The position numbers and the translations under genes are program-made. A DNA stretch of 64,000 bases, taken from NCBI RefSeq assembly GCF_902686445.1, contig NC_062232.1, forward strand, positions 34,304,454 to 34,368,453, read 5' to 3'. The notes beneath the pieces were generated by a model. That model was given only the letters and a program-made list of their open reading frames with translations, ran no database searches and had not been told where the DNA came from. The stretch comes from Sciurus carolinensis (taxonomy: Eukaryota > Chordata > Mammalia > Rodentia > Sciuridae). This document shows positions 21,215 to 32,590 of this stretch, piece after piece (position 1 is the first letter of the stretch; each line of letters starts with the position of its first letter).

Positions 21215-21718
21215 CAACCGGTTTCTTCTCTATAGGACTTTTCAGAGTCTTTCATATGTTAACATGCATTGTGAATCTCCTAGGAAGCCACAAATCCTCT
21301 TTTCTTAGCGAATTGTGGGAAGACACAGAGGTGCTGTTAGCAGGGCGATGATTCCATGGGTGTGGAAATTTGTTAGGAGCTGCACACTTTGGGGCAAATG
21401 GCTAAGGAGGAGGGAAGCAGCAGTAGGGGAGGCCTAGAGGCTTCTCAGGATGGGAACTGGCCAACTCCCTGTCCCCAGGCTTGATGACCAGAGCAAAGGC
21501 CAGCCGGCCAGCACCTGCAGCAAGCATTCAGGGCCTCTGCACAGTGTCTGAGGACAGGGCTGCCACGTCCCACCCTAGGCACCCCAACCAACCAGCTCTT
21601 TTCAGGGCTCAGCAGAAATGAGCAGAGCTTGGCTGTTTTGCTGGCTGGGAGATCAGCAGCTCTTTGGGCCCTGGCCACTAGGGTAGGCTTGGCGGGCTTC
21701 CTCCTCAGTGCCGGCTCT
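21215..21718. other. NYX downstream sequence, no repeat recognised
   Basis: About 500 single-copy-looking bases with no gene seen. Confidence 0.45.
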
Positions 21719-21818
21719 GGGCTGGGGATGTGGCTCAGTGGCAGAGCGTTTGCCTAGCATGCATGCACGAGGCCCTGGGTCCCATCCCCAGCACTGCCCA
21801 AAAAATCCAAATAAAAAT
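21719..21818 (+). mobile_element. ID SINE
   Basis: 'gggctggggatgtggctcag', 'cagagcgtttgcctagcatg' and 'cccatccccagcactgccc', with an A-rich tail containing a duplicated 'aaatccaaat'. Confidence 0.9.
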
Positions 21819-22225
21819 CCAAATGCCAGCTCTGCTATCTTCCTATACCCATCTCTGTAGTTGGCAGCAGAACCGTCCTATGCTGGTCACAATGGGCACA
21901 TGTTTGACAGAGCATGAAGCAATCAAGCCAACAAACAAAAGTGCCATAGGTCTGCCAAACACTTGCTCAAGCTATTCTTCTCATCATGTACAGTGATAAC
22001 TGCTTTTGTCAATGTTCTGGAATCTGCAATCTTAATGTCCCCAGTTCCTGTCTTTGTATTTGGAGAGGTGGATTTTCAAAACCCACATGGATTCAGGGTG
22101 TACCCATCTGTTAGGTTTTCATGGCAACAGTACTTAGTATACTAGGTATTAGAACGGCTGCAGGAGTTTTCAAATGGGTTTTGACCATAGAATGGGTCAT
22201 GACCAGCATTGAAGAAAAAACTTAG

Positions 22226-22308
22226 GGCCTAGGGGGGTGTGACTCAGTGGTAGGGTATGTGCTAGCTTGCTCCAGGTCCTGAGTTCTGTCCCCAGCGCTG
22301 CAAAAAGC
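22226..22308 (+). mobile_element. ID-type SINE, diverged
   Basis: 'gtgactcagtggtagggtat' to 'ctgtccccagcgctgcaaa'. Confidence 0.75.
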
Positions 22309-23640
22309 AACATCACCAACAACGATAGGATAGAATAGCCACAGAGCATCTCGTGTAATATAAAAGTAAACATTGTTTTGCGAAACTTTAATTTGTATGC
22401 ATTTGACCCAGTTGTATGTGTATATATGTGTGTACTGGGTTGCTGTGTACAATTTGTAGTTTATTGTGGGGTGGTGGTTAAAAAAATTCGAAAGCCACTG
22501 ATCTAGAGCATGCATGATTTATTTTTTTTATTTTGAAAACGTTCACGCCTTTTTAAAAAAGCTGCAAGAATAGGATCAACACTTTGTTCACTCAAGGTTT
22601 AACTCGAAGTTAACTTTTTACCATGTTTTCATCCTTTCTTTCTCTTTCTATATTACTATTACTTGTTACTAATAGTTTGAATGCCTAGCATTCTTGAGGC
22701 CCTGAGTTTGGTCTCCGGCACCCCTCAAAATAAAATTAAAGTAAAACATATTCTATATTGTAAAGTCAATAGTTGTCCAGTGATTTTTATAAGTAGTTAT
22801 TCCTTTTCTTACGGGTGGAAAATGAGCTTCCCGAATCATGACCTGTTTTCATTTGGTGGCAACAATCACAACTCTAAACCTGTTGATTGATTTAAGGTTT
22901 CAAAGTGAACTAGTTCTCCAAGTGTCTTACTTTTCAAATGTGAGAATCGGATGAGGTCAGAAATGTTGTGTGCTCAAACCTTGCGTGGTGACCATGGAAA
23001 CTGAGTGAACACCACGAGAATCCAGGAGACCAGATCTCTGCGTTTGGGTAACCACGGAAGTCCTCGACAGACAAGCAGTCTGGGTTACTGAGGAGCAAGC
23101 TATCGCCTTGAGAGGAATGTTCTTCCTTTCATTTGGAGCGGGTTCATGAGAGTCAGCCTCAAAGTACTGCTCTACTTCTGCCTGGGTGGTTAGATGGCCA
23201 GCTTTTTAATGAACATTTGCTTGGCTGAATGTTTCTGAACAAATATCAACGCTAAAATAGCCTCCTGAGAGACAGATTTTTATAGAGCTGCCCAGCCCAA
23301 TAGAATTCTGGGAACGTGGGAGCTACTTACTGCCAAACAGATCCAGAGATGCCTGGAATGAATTCCCAGTGAATTTGTAGCCATTATGGGTTCTCAGGAG
23401 AGATTAGAGAGTGAAGAGTTCTCATTTGGAGTTCATTTAGTCTCTCCCCCATCACCTACCAGTTAGTACCTTGGGAAATGTTAGGTACCATGGATTTTGC
23501 TAAGCAAAGCTATGAGTAACAGTCAGGACAGGCCACATTAAGCTGTGATAACAAACAAACCCCAAACTTCACTGGCTTACTTAAGTTTATGTCTTGCTTA
23601 TGCTACATGACAAAGGTAGGCTTATTAGGGGGGCTCTGCT
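22309..23640. other. intergenic sequence, one ID remnant
   Basis: A degraded ID piece lies at 22676-22740 ('tgcctagcattcttgaggcc'). The remainder shows no gene. 23530-23640 and 23936-24110 look like two halves of one ancient repeat split by the SINE cluster between them. Confidence 0.4.
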
Positions 23641-23649
23641 TCTTTTATT

Positions 23650-23930
23650 TTCTGTAGTATTGGGGATTGAACTCAGGGGCACTCTACCACTGAGCTACAG
23701 CCCCAGCACCCCCAGCCCCCCTTTATTTTTTGGCCCCAGGGATTCAACCCAGGGGAGCTTAACCACTGGGTGACATCCCCAGCTTCCCCGCTCCTTTTAA
23801 ATTTTGAGACAGGTTCTTGCTAAGTTACTTAGGGTCTTGCTAAGTTGCCGAGGCTGGCCTTGAACTTGCAATGTTCCTGCCTCAGCCTCCTGAGCTGCTG
23901 GGATTATGGGCGTGCCTTACCATTTCTAGC
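23650..23930 (-). mobile_element. ID monomer plus B1-ID composite SINE in tandem
   Basis: 'ttggggattgaactcagggg' to 'gagctacagccccagcaccc' is one ID monomer. It is followed immediately by a full composite copy from 'ccccagggattcaacccagg' to the B1 end near 23920. Confidence 0.85.
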
Positions 23931-23935
23931 ATCAT

Positions 23936-25600
23936 GCACCACTCTTCAATACTTCCGCCCAGATGTGACACATGTTGCAATTCACATTTCATTGGCCAAA
24001 GAAGTCATGTGGCTACATTTAACTTTGTGGAGACAGGAAACTGTGATCTTCCATTTGCCCAGCAGAGAACTAGAGCTATTTGTGAACACTAGTAATGCTG
24101 CAAAGCACTAGTGGCGCTAAACTAGCGGCTCACCTGGTAGAATCAAAACTGCACTTCTTAGAATTTTTCGAAACCATAGAGACTTGAGGGGAAACCTGGT
24201 GAGTGATCCACTTGTCCCCAATGAGACTTCTGAATACAGTATTTGCTCCAATCAATAGGAATACCAGGGCCTCCTTACCTTGGCTCTTTCAAGAAAGGAG
24301 AGAGAAAATGGAGAGACAAAGGGTTCATAGTTTTCCTTTAAAACGTTTTCTATGTACAAATCCTCAACTTATAATATATGACTCCCTGGGAGCTTGATCT
24401 TTGGAAAATATTCCTCAAAATATTCCCTCTCAGAAGGCCCGTTGAATGTTTCTGAGACGTTGCATCCTCTGCAGTGGATTCACAAAGATGGTTGATGGCC
24501 TTCACGTCCACCCATCCCTTTATCAGGTCACTGCGATGCTGCTCTGTAGAGGATACTATCTGCTGGGCACAGCTGTCTTTGGCTCTGCAACCACTCCTTC
24601 CTGCCAGGAGGCCCTGTTCTTTTAGGTCTTGGGTTAGGCCCTCCCTCTGAATCCCCCACAACTCAGAAGAGAACGCATGGCAGGCTGGGAAACGAATGAG
24701 ACTTTCCAAGGGGCTGGTTATAGTGGAAGAGAAGTAAGTAGGTCATCCAATTGCCGCTGGATGTGGCCATTGGCAGCACTCCCAGGTCCCAGCTCCCTTA
24801 GAGGCCCTGTCACAGGGTCGGCTCTTACTTCTCCACCCAAATGCACCGGGAATGCCAAGGCCTAGCCCTCACTGTTTCTGAAACTAAGTTCCCACCTCAG
24901 CCTCACAAAGGAAACTTCACTCTTTGGAAAGTGGCCTTGGCCTCTGCAGCTCTTGCAGCGGGATGTCACACATACTCCTAGCATGAGGGTCCTCAGTCCA
25001 CCTGCTTCCTGCCTGCCTTCCAGTCTTCTCTTCATTTTGCCTCCATATGGCCTAAAAACTGCTGCTCAGTGCTCCAAAGAACAAACCATGAAGTTATAGA
25101 GACTAAAGTAACATTTCTCTCCAAAAAGTCTGCAAGTCTGGGGGCCACTGCTCTGATAAAGATGGCAGCAAGCTCCCTTTTTAAAAAGTCTGGCATGTAC
25201 GACCAACATTTCTATCTTGGAAGATACTCCCCTTCTCTGCTAACAAACAGGACTCTGCCTCTCACTCGGTGAGTGTGTTCAGGTTTCCCTCCAAGAGCAA
25301 GGGTTGGGCCCTGCCTTTCTATTTGCACTGGGCCTGGTGGCTTCAAAGAGCAAAGGACAGATCTTCTGGAGGCCTGCCTAAGTTTTCACCCAGGGCAGGA
25401 ACTGCTTGTGACCTTAAATGAGTTTTCCTGGTTCCACAAGTCTGAGAGCTCCATCTTCACCTCACTAACCCTGTGGACCAGGGAATGTTCTTTTGTCTCC
25501 TGACTCTAGTGGGTCATGGGTACTTGGGTGGTACAGCCTTGTGCTCAGAAAGGTGGAGGGAAATAGGAGTCATATGGGCATATTTTTTCTTTTTCTTTTT
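23936..25600. other. intergenic single-copy-looking DNA
   Basis: About 1.7 kb with no clear young repeat. Open frames of 60-119 codons (for example 24350-24709 minus) show no recognised domain, splice pattern or conserved family, and I do not call a gene. Confidence 0.4.
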
Positions 25601-25681
25601 TCTTTTTTTGTAGTGGTGTTGGGGATAGAACCCAGGTGTGTGCTAGGTACATACTTTCTCACTGACCTACAACCTAAATCC
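25601..25681 (-). mobile_element. ID-type SINE, diverged
   Basis: 'tagtggtgttggggatagaa' to 'tcactgacctacaacctaaa'. Confidence 0.7.
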
Positions 25682-25699
25682 TATTTTTGTGTTTTTTTG

Positions 25700-25912
25700 T
25701 TTGTTTTGTTTGTATACTGGAGATTAAGCCCAGAGTGCTCAACCACTGAGCCACGTCCCCAACCCTTTTTATTTTTTATTTAGAGACAGGATCTTGATAA
25801 ATTGCTTAGGACCTCATTAAGTCGCGGAGGCTGGCCTCAAACTTGTGATCCTCCTGCCTCAGCCTCCCAGGTGGTTAGGATTGCAGGCCTGTGCCACCAT
25901 GGTCTGCTTCTG
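25700..25912 (-). mobile_element. B1-ID composite SINE
   Basis: A TTTG-rich start, 'gtatactggagattaagccc', 'ccactgagccacgtccccaa' and a complete B1 part to 'gtgccaccatggtctgc'. Confidence 0.88.
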
Positions 25913-25959
25913 TTTCTGTGTTTTAAATAGCAGTGACCACTGGTTCAGTCCTCCTTGCC

Positions 25960-25964
<5 letters not shown>

Positions 25965-26001
<37 letters not shown>
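25965..26001 (+). repeat. (CA)n microsatellite
   Basis: About 18 CA units with a single T interruption near the right end. Confidence 0.95.
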
Positions 26002-26005
<4 letters not shown>

Positions 26006-26600
26006 ACTCGCTGATTAGCGAAGGAGTTTTCCATCTGTTTCTCTTCTCCCCAACATACAACACACAAGCAACCCCTGGTCTCAAAGAGCACTATGGTGTG
26101 TGCCTTCCTATTGCCTGGGATACAAGCTGGAGTAAAGCCTGGTCACTCCTGGCCAACTTCAGTTCCTAAATGAATGTGTTGCAGGCAGAGGAAATTCAGA
26201 GGCACTTATCCAAACATTGGCAAATTTCAAGGGAGATGTGTTCAGATTTTGCTGACTTTGACAACTGTGATCCTGAGAGGAGAAAAACAGTTTTTCTTCA
26301 CAGCTGAACTGAGTCCCACCAGCACCAACTCACAGGGACTCCCATGGAGGCCTTTCCTCTGTGGTCCCCAGAGACCTAGCAGGAGTTTCCTATGGGTCTA
26401 CATTATGTCATGCCTGAGGGCCACTTGCATTTGTGAGTCCCTGGTCCCATCTCCAGTGACAGCACCAACAAAATAGGGAAATTTCAGCATCCCTCCCAGG
26501 CAATCAGAAAAATATTATTTCATTAAACTTTTCTTCAGTTGTGTGTGTGGGTACCAGATCACAATACCAAGTCTATCCTTGTGGGTTATAATTGTAATTT
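26002..26600. other. intergenic sequence, no repeat recognised
   Basis: About 600 bases with nothing recognisable. Confidence 0.4.
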
Positions 26601-26786
26601 CTTTTGGTACCATGGATTGAACCCAGGGGGGTGCTTAACCACTGAGCAACACCCCCAGCCCTTTAAAATTTTATTTTTTTGAGACAGGGTCTCACTAGGT
26701 TGCCAAGGTTGGCTTTGAACTTGCGATCCTTCTTCGCCAGCCTCCCAACTCACTGGGATCACAGGCGCACGCCGCCACAGCTACCT
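26601..26786 (-). mobile_element. B1-ID composite SINE
   Basis: 'ggtaccatggattgaaccca', 'actgagcaacacccccagcc' and the B1 complement ending 'cgccgccacagctacc'. Confidence 0.87.
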
Positions 26787-27384
26787 AACAATTGTGAGCA
26801 TGAAGCCATTGTCATAGTTGAATTTGATTTCTTCTTTGTTTGCAAAGAATGTGTGGTTGCAAGTAAAGCCCAAGACTCCATTTCATATTTTGCCTATCTT
26901 TCTCTCAGACAATTTATTTTCTTGTACCACCATGAAAAAGTGGACTTGCCTTATTTATACCCCATTTAAAAGCATAGTTAGATTCAAAGAAATAAGGCTG
27001 GGAGTTTGGAAGATCACCTGGGCAATTAGGAGTTATAATTGAGGTGCTCTTTGGCCTGGAAAGGCAGGGTGATTGGTATGTGCAACCCAGGCCACTAATG
27101 AGACTCTGTTTCATTTAATAAGTTAATAACTACTAATGAGAATGTCCTCGAATGGCCCTCTTGGTGTCTTGCAGTGATACCTATTATTAAATCACTCAAT
27201 AACATGAAAAAAAGAAACCCCAGTAACCAAAGATAAATGATTACAGAGATTGTGATCATTAGTATAAATCCCATTATGTCACCTCTGTGCCCTGTTCCTA
27301 ACATGATAGTCCAAAATTTCCACTCTGATTCTACTCCTCCAAATTGCTTGTTGTTCTGGAAATCAAACGATTACCATTATTTTT

Positions 27385-27560
27385 TCTGTACTGGGGACTG
27401 AACCCAGGGGTGCTTAACCACTGAGCCACATCCCCAGCCCTTTTTTATATTTTATTTAGAGACAGGGTCTCACTCAGTTGCTGAGGCTGGCTTTGAACTT
27501 GCAATTCTCCTGCCTCTCCTTCCAAGCTGCTGGGATTACAGGTGTGCGCCATGCTCAGCA
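27385..27560 (-). mobile_element. B1-ID composite SINE
   Basis: 'gtactggggactgaacccag', 'accactgagccacatcccca' and 'ggctgaggctggctttga'-type B1 complement, to 'gtgcgccatgctcagc'. Confidence 0.9.
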
Positions 27561-27594
27561 AATGGTCACCATTATTGGTGGACTATTATATGTC

Positions 27595-27790
27595 ATGTAG
27601 GTAGTCAATGCTTAATCACCTAATCATCTCATTTAATTCATATGACAATCCTGTGGCATAGGCATTTATAACCCCATTTTACAGATATAGAAACTGAGGT
27701 GTAGAAAATAAAGTGACTTGCTAAAGGCCCAGAGTTAGCAAGTGGCAAAAGTGGGATTTGAATCTATGCCTCTAAACCTGAGTAAACTTC
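27595..27790 (-). mobile_element. MIR (ancient tRNA-derived SINE)
   Basis: 'aaccccattttacagatata', 'gaaactgaggtgtagaaaat' and 'gcaagtggcaaaagtgggat' are the complement of the conserved MIR core and flank. It predates the placental radiation. Confidence 0.85.
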
Positions 27791-28019
27791 TGTCTTCAGA
27801 TAGTAAGGCTATAGTAATAGTAACTATTAGTTCTTCTGGAGCTAATAGTTGAAGTTCAGAAGAAATGGAAAAATTCCAAAAGAATTATTCACCATCATTG
27901 AATGGAATTTATCCCTGTTATACAAGGCTGATTAAAATTTGAAAATCAATGCAATCTGCCATATCAACAAGCCAAAGAAGAAAAATTATATAATTATTAT
28001 GATTCAATACCCATTTTTG

Positions 28020-28178
28020 TGGGGTGTCATGGCACATGCCTGTAATCCTAGTGACTGGGGAGGCTGAGGCAGGAGGATTGTAAGGTCGAGACCAGCCTCA
28101 GCAACTTAGCAGGAACCTGTCTCAAAATAAAAGGGGTGGGGATATGGCTTGTGGGTTCAATCCTCAGTACCAAAATAC
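28020..28178 (+). mobile_element. B1-ID composite SINE inside L1
   Basis: 'ggcacatgcctgtaatccta' to 'gtgggttcaatcctcagtac'. The ID part is shortened, and an ACT/AGT-rich tail follows. Confidence 0.88.
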
Positions 28179-28474
28179 TACTACTATTACTAGTAGTGAT
28201 AATAATAAAATATCCATTCATGATAAAAATGCTCAGCAAGTTAGAAGGTAGAAGGTAATCATCTTAACTTGATAAAGAGCATTTATAACAAATCTATAGT
28301 TAATGTCATACTTACTGGTGAAAGACTCAATGCTTTCCCCCTAAGATCAGGAATAAGACAAAGTGTCCATAGTTACCACTTTTATTCAATGTAGTGCTGG
28401 AAGTCCTAGCCATAGCAATAAGGCATGAAAAAGAAATAAAAGACATACAGATTTTAAAGAAAAACCTAAAACTA

Positions 28475-28655
28475 TGCTGGATGCAGTGGCACATGCCTGT
28501 AGTCCTGGCAACTCAGGAGGCTGAAGCAGGAGGATCACAAGTTTGAGGCCAGCCTCAGCAACTTTGTGAAGTCCTGTCTCAAAAGAAAAAACAAAAATGG
28601 CTGAAGATATAGCTCAGTGGTAGAGCACCCCTGGGTTCAATTCCCAGTATCTCTC
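28475..28655 (+). mobile_element. B1-ID composite SINE inside L1
   Basis: 'ggcacatgcctgtagtcctg' to 'gatatagctcagtggtagag' and 'gggttcaattcccagtatc'. Its tail has grown into the (CA)n tract that follows. Confidence 0.9.
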
Positions 28656-28660
28656 TCTCA

Positions 28661-28696
<36 letters not shown>
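28661..28696 (+). repeat. (CA)n microsatellite
   Basis: About 17 CA units grown from a SINE tail. Confidence 0.95.
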
Positions 28697-28698
<2 letters not shown>

Positions 28699-29514
28699 AA
28701 CAAGAGAAAAAGAAAAAAAAAGTAATGAGAGAGAGTGAGGGGAGGGAAAGAAAGAGAGAACTAAATTGCTCTTCCTTGTAAACAACACATTTTTCTGTGT
28801 GGTAAATTCTAAATAATCCACAAAAATTCTTATACCTAATAAGCATGTTTGGCAATGTCATAGGATGTAAAATTACTATATAAAATCTATCTCATTTCTA
28901 TATACTAAGAACAAACACATGGAAACCATAATTAAAAATACAACTTATAATCACTCTAAGGAAAATGAAATATCTAGGTCTACACTTAACAAAACTTTAA
29001 CAGGATCTGTACAAAAGAAGACATCAATGAATGGAGAGACATACTATATTCATGGACTAGAAGGCTCAACATAGTAAAGATGTCAGTTTGGGTCAAATTG
29101 TTTGAGAGGAATAATGTTATATCTCTCATAATCTCAGCAAGATTATTAGTAGATATGGACAAGCCTATTCTAAAACCTATGCGGAAAGGCACTGTCCCTA
29201 GAATAACTAAAGTAATCTTTACAAAGAATAAGGTAGGAGGAATTGTTTTATATGATACCAAGCTTACCATATGGCTACAGTAACCAAAACAGTGTGATAG
29301 GATCAGAAAGATAGGAACAAAGAAAAATAAATCAACGAATAGGATAGAGAATCCAGAAATACTCTGATGTGATATGCTCAGCCAGGTTTAGACAAAAGCA
29401 CAAAAGCAATTCAATAGAGGAAGGATAGACTTTTTAACAGATGGTGCTGGAACCATTGAATATTCATAGGCAAAAACAAAAACAAACCTCACACCTTATA
29501 CAAGAATTACCTCA

Positions 29515-29598
29515 GTTTAGGGGTGCCTCTCAGTGGTAGGTAGAGAACTTGCCTAGCAAGGCCCTGGGTTCCATCCCAGCCCCCCTACACTCACAAAG
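29515..29598 (+). mobile_element. ID SINE inside L1
   Basis: 'taggggtgcctctcagtggt' to 'gggttccatcccagcccccc'. Confidence 0.8.
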
Positions 29599-30027
29599 CT
29601 TAAAGTGAATCATGAGATTATATGTAAAATAACAAAATGATGAAACATTTAAAAAAATACGAGGAAAATTCAAAAATTTTGGGTTCTTGGACTAGGCAAA
29701 GAGTTCTTAGACGCGACACTAAAAAGACAGTCCATGAAAAGGAAAACTTGACAAATTTTATTTCATCAAAATTAAAATGTTTTGTTTCATGACAGCTCAT
29801 TTTGTGAATAAGATGAAGTGGTGAGTTATAGCCTGTGAGAAAGTAACTGCAAATCACATAATCTGGGAAGGAATTTAAAAACAGTAAAAAAAAAATCAAT
29901 AATGTAATTAGAAAATGGACAAAAGGCATGAATACATTTCACTGAAGAGGATTTACAGATGGCAAATGAGCACATGAAGACATGCCTCAGCATTACTAGC
30001 CATCAGAGAAAAGCAAATTAAAACCAT

Positions 30028-30262
30028 AATGAAGCTGGGTGTGGTGGCACATGCCTGTAATGGCTTGGAGGCTGAGGCAGGAGGATTGCAAGTTCGAGGC
30101 CAGCCTCAGCAACTTAGCAAGGCCCTAAGCAACTCAGTGAGACTCTGTCTCTAAATAAAAAAAATAAGAAAGGGCTGGGGATGTGGCTCAGGGGTTTTGC
30201 GCCCCTGGGTTCAATCCCTGATACCAAACAAAAACAAAAATGAAAAAACCAAAAAAAAAAAA
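30028..30262 (+). mobile_element. B1-ID composite SINE inside L1
   Basis: 'gctgggtgtggtggcacatg' to 'ggttcaatccctgataccaa', with a long A-rich tail. A 15-base piece of the B1 part is missing after 'gcctgtaatgg'. Confidence 0.9.
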
Positions 30263-30686
30263 AAGGCATCCTGAGATCATATTACCCACGTATAAGAATG
30301 GCAAAAATAAAAACGAGTGACAACCCCAAATGCTGGCAAGGATGAAGAGAAACCAGATCACTCACACTTGACTGGTGGGAATATATAAGGGAACAGCTAC
30401 TCTGGAAGAAGTTTGGCAGTTTCTAGCAATTATACTCCTGGTCATTTATACCAGAGAAATGAAAGCTGAAGTTTATACAAAAACCTGTGTATGAATGTTC
30501 ATGGAAGCTTTATTCATAATAGACAAAAAGCAGAAGCAGCTGGATGTCCTTCAACAGGTGACTGGGTTAAACAAACTGTGGTGTTATGTTTTGGCTTCCC
30601 CAAACTCCCACTAGTAATGTTCCTTGCTGGAAAGGCTTTGCTTTCTCTAGTTTATTTTTTATTTTTAATTAAAAAAATAATAATTC

Positions 30687-30741
30687 CTTCCTTCCTTCCT
30701 TCCTTCCTTCCTTCCTTCCTTCCTTCCTTCCTTCCTTCCTT
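30687..30741 (+). repeat. (TTCC)n microsatellite
   Basis: Thirteen TTCC units adjoin the start of the minus-strand SINE, so they probably grew from its tail. Confidence 0.96.
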
Positions 30742-31020
30742 TGTACCAGGGATTGAACCCAGGGGTGCTTAACCACTGAGTCACATCCCCAGCCCTATTT
30801 TGTATTTTATTTAGAGACAGGGTCTCTCTGAGTTGCCTAGGGCCTCACTAAGTTGCTGAGGCTGGCTTTGAACTCATGATCCTCCTGCCTCAGACTACCG
30901 AGCTGCTGGAATTACAGGCGATTGTCACCAAGCTGGGCTTTGTTTTCCAGTGCCGGAGATGCAACCCAGGACCTTAATCATGCTAAGCATATGCTCCACC
31001 TCTGAGCTATACCCTCCACC
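30742..31020 (-). mobile_element. B1-ID composite SINE followed by an ID SINE
   Basis: 30742-30940 is a full composite ('ccagggattgaacccagggg' to 'accaagctgggc'). 30941-31020 is a separate ID copy ('ttccagtgccggagatgcaa' to 'ctgagctataccctccaccc'). Confidence 0.87.
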
Positions 31021-31684
31021 CCCTGCTTAGTGTTTTTCCTTAAAACACTTTTTTTTCGAGATTTTTGCTTCTTCTAGTTTTAAAAGACATTCATTCATCT
31101 GCAATCCAGAAGTTCATCCATTATGAACAGTATTGTCAAATGCCTCTCCTGGGGGTTTGAAACATTTCTGCTCAAAGCTGAGAGGTGACATTGCTTGGTT
31201 CCCTGCCCTGTTTTGGGACCTTGTGAAACGGCATCCTGTGGTTGGGAGCTGGTTCCTGGATGAACGAACCCACCACAGCACTTCAGTAATTTTAGGTTAT
31301 GGCTAACTAGGAACGACTTGTGCTTTCTGTTTTCCCTGGCACATGGCTGACATTCCAGGGCTTGCTCACTGTGATTAATACAGCAGCTGCAGGAACAGCC
31401 TTCTGGAAAGACAAAACCAGCATCATTTGTCTTACCTCACCGCGGAGTGCTGGAAGCTTCCATTTCCTCATTAGGAAAATTCCTTTCACCTCAAAGAGCT
31501 ATTGTGAGGAATGAAGAGCAGAAATAGCTGTGGAGCACTTTGCTAGAGCCAAGGAAATGTGAGGCATCACTTGAGGCTCGAGTCGGATTTGGCTTAGCTG
31601 TGAGTAACATCAACTCCCACAGACCAGTGGCTTCAATGAGGAAGAAATTCGTTTCTCTTTCATAATAAAGCCCAGGGGTGTGAC
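31021..31684. other. intergenic sequence, no gene
   Basis: 31565-31680 resembles an old repeat. The rest is single-copy-looking, with overlapping short frames at 31307-31514 on both strands that I take as chance. Confidence 0.4.
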
Positions 31685-31866
31685 AATATGGAGGAAGCTG
31701 GAGGACGTTATGCTAAGTGAAATAAGTAGGCACAGAAAGACAAAGTGTGCATGATCTCACTTCCATGTGGAACCTAGGGGAGGGGTTTGGGGAAGATGGG
31801 TTGGTCAAGGGTGAAGTTTCAGACCCAAAGGATGAGTAAGCCCTGGAGACCTAAGGTACAGTATGG

Positions 31867-32290
31867 TGTTTTAGTCAGCTTTTTTGCTGCTGTGAAGAAA
31901 AGACCTGACAAGAACAATTTTAAGAAGGAAGTTTATTTGGGGGCTCAGTTTCAGAGGTCTCAGTCCATAGAAGGCTGGCTCCATTCCTCGGGGCTCGAGG
32001 TGAGGCGGAACATCATGGCGTAGAGTGTGGTGGAGGGAAGCAGCTCACATGGTGGTCAGGAAACAGACTCCACCCTCCAGATGCAAATATACACCCCATG
32101 GCCACGCCCCCAATGCCCCACCTCCTCTGACCACACCCACCTGCCTCCAGTCACCACTCAATTAATCCCATCAGGGATTTGTTGACTCATTGGGTCAAGA
32201 CTCTTACAACCCAGTCATATGTCCTCTGAACCTTCTTGCATTGTCTCACACGTGAGCTTTTGGGGGACACCTCACATCCAAACCATAACA
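31867..32290 (-). mobile_element. MaLR solo LTR with both ends intact
   Basis: On the minus strand the element opens TGTTATGGTTTGGATG and closes CTAAAACA, with the TG...CA ends expected of LTRs and an AATAAA in 'cccaaataaacttcc'. Flanking pentamers TATGG (31862-31866) and TAGGG (32291-32295) agree at 4 of 5 positions, consistent with the 5-bp duplication of MaLRs. No internal region is present, so the copy arose by recombination between LTRs. Confidence 0.88.
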
Positions 32291-32383
32291 TAGGGTGATT
32301 ACAGTTACCAATACTATATAATCAAAATTTGCTAAGAGAGATTTTTAAATGCTCTCACTACAAAAATATGATAAATATTTGAG

Positions 32384-32475
32384 TAAGGACTGGGGAGGTA
32401 ACTCAATGATAGAGCACTTGCTTAGCGTGTGCAAGGTCCGGGGTTCAATCCCCAGGCACTGCAGTAAATAAATAA
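32384..32475 (+). mobile_element. ID SINE
   Basis: 'aggactggggaggtaactca' to 'ggttcaatccccaggcactg', inserted in the L1 3' UTR. Confidence 0.88.
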
Positions 32476-32590
32476 TGAAAAAGTTAATTAGCTTGATTTA
32501 ACCATTTTACAATGTAGACATATATCAAAACATCATGTTGTATGCCATAAATATATATAATTTTTATTCACAATTAAACATATATAAAAA

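Larger units (their letters stand above)
27850..30600 (+). mobile_element. L1 ORF2 remnant, 5'-truncated, with four SINEs inside
   Basis: Matches to L1 ORF2 occur in the right order: 'gctggaagtcctagccatag' (28395), 'tggagagacatactatattc' (29032), 'agcaattcaatagaggaagg' (29405), 'gatggtgctggaaccattga' (29440) and 'ttcaacaggtgactgggtta' (30550). The last falls near the end of ORF2. This is reverse-transcriptase coding sequence, but it is riddled with stops and frameshifts and cannot be active. SINEs at 28020, 28475, 29515 and 30028 interrupt it. Confidence 0.85.
31685..32590 (+). mobile_element. L1 3' end split by an MaLR LTR and an ID SINE
   Basis: The left half has 'gttatgctaagtgaaataag' and 'catgatctcacttccatgtg', the end of ORF2 and the start of the 3' UTR. 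After the LTR (31867-32290) the 3' UTR resumes with 'caaaatttgctaagagagat'. After the ID SINE (32384-32470) it resumes again with 'ttaattagcttgatttaacc' and 'aaaacatcatgttgtatgcc'. Confidence 0.8.

Noticed and set aside
24350..24709. 119-codon minus-strand intergenic frame
   Set aside because: No recognisable family, promoter or splice context. The length is within what chance allows in 26 kb.
30687..30741. regular short repeats as a possible CRISPR-like array
   Set aside because: It is a plain (TTCC)n microsatellite next to a SINE tail, with no spacer structure. The other regular tracts are likewise dinucleotide microsatellites.
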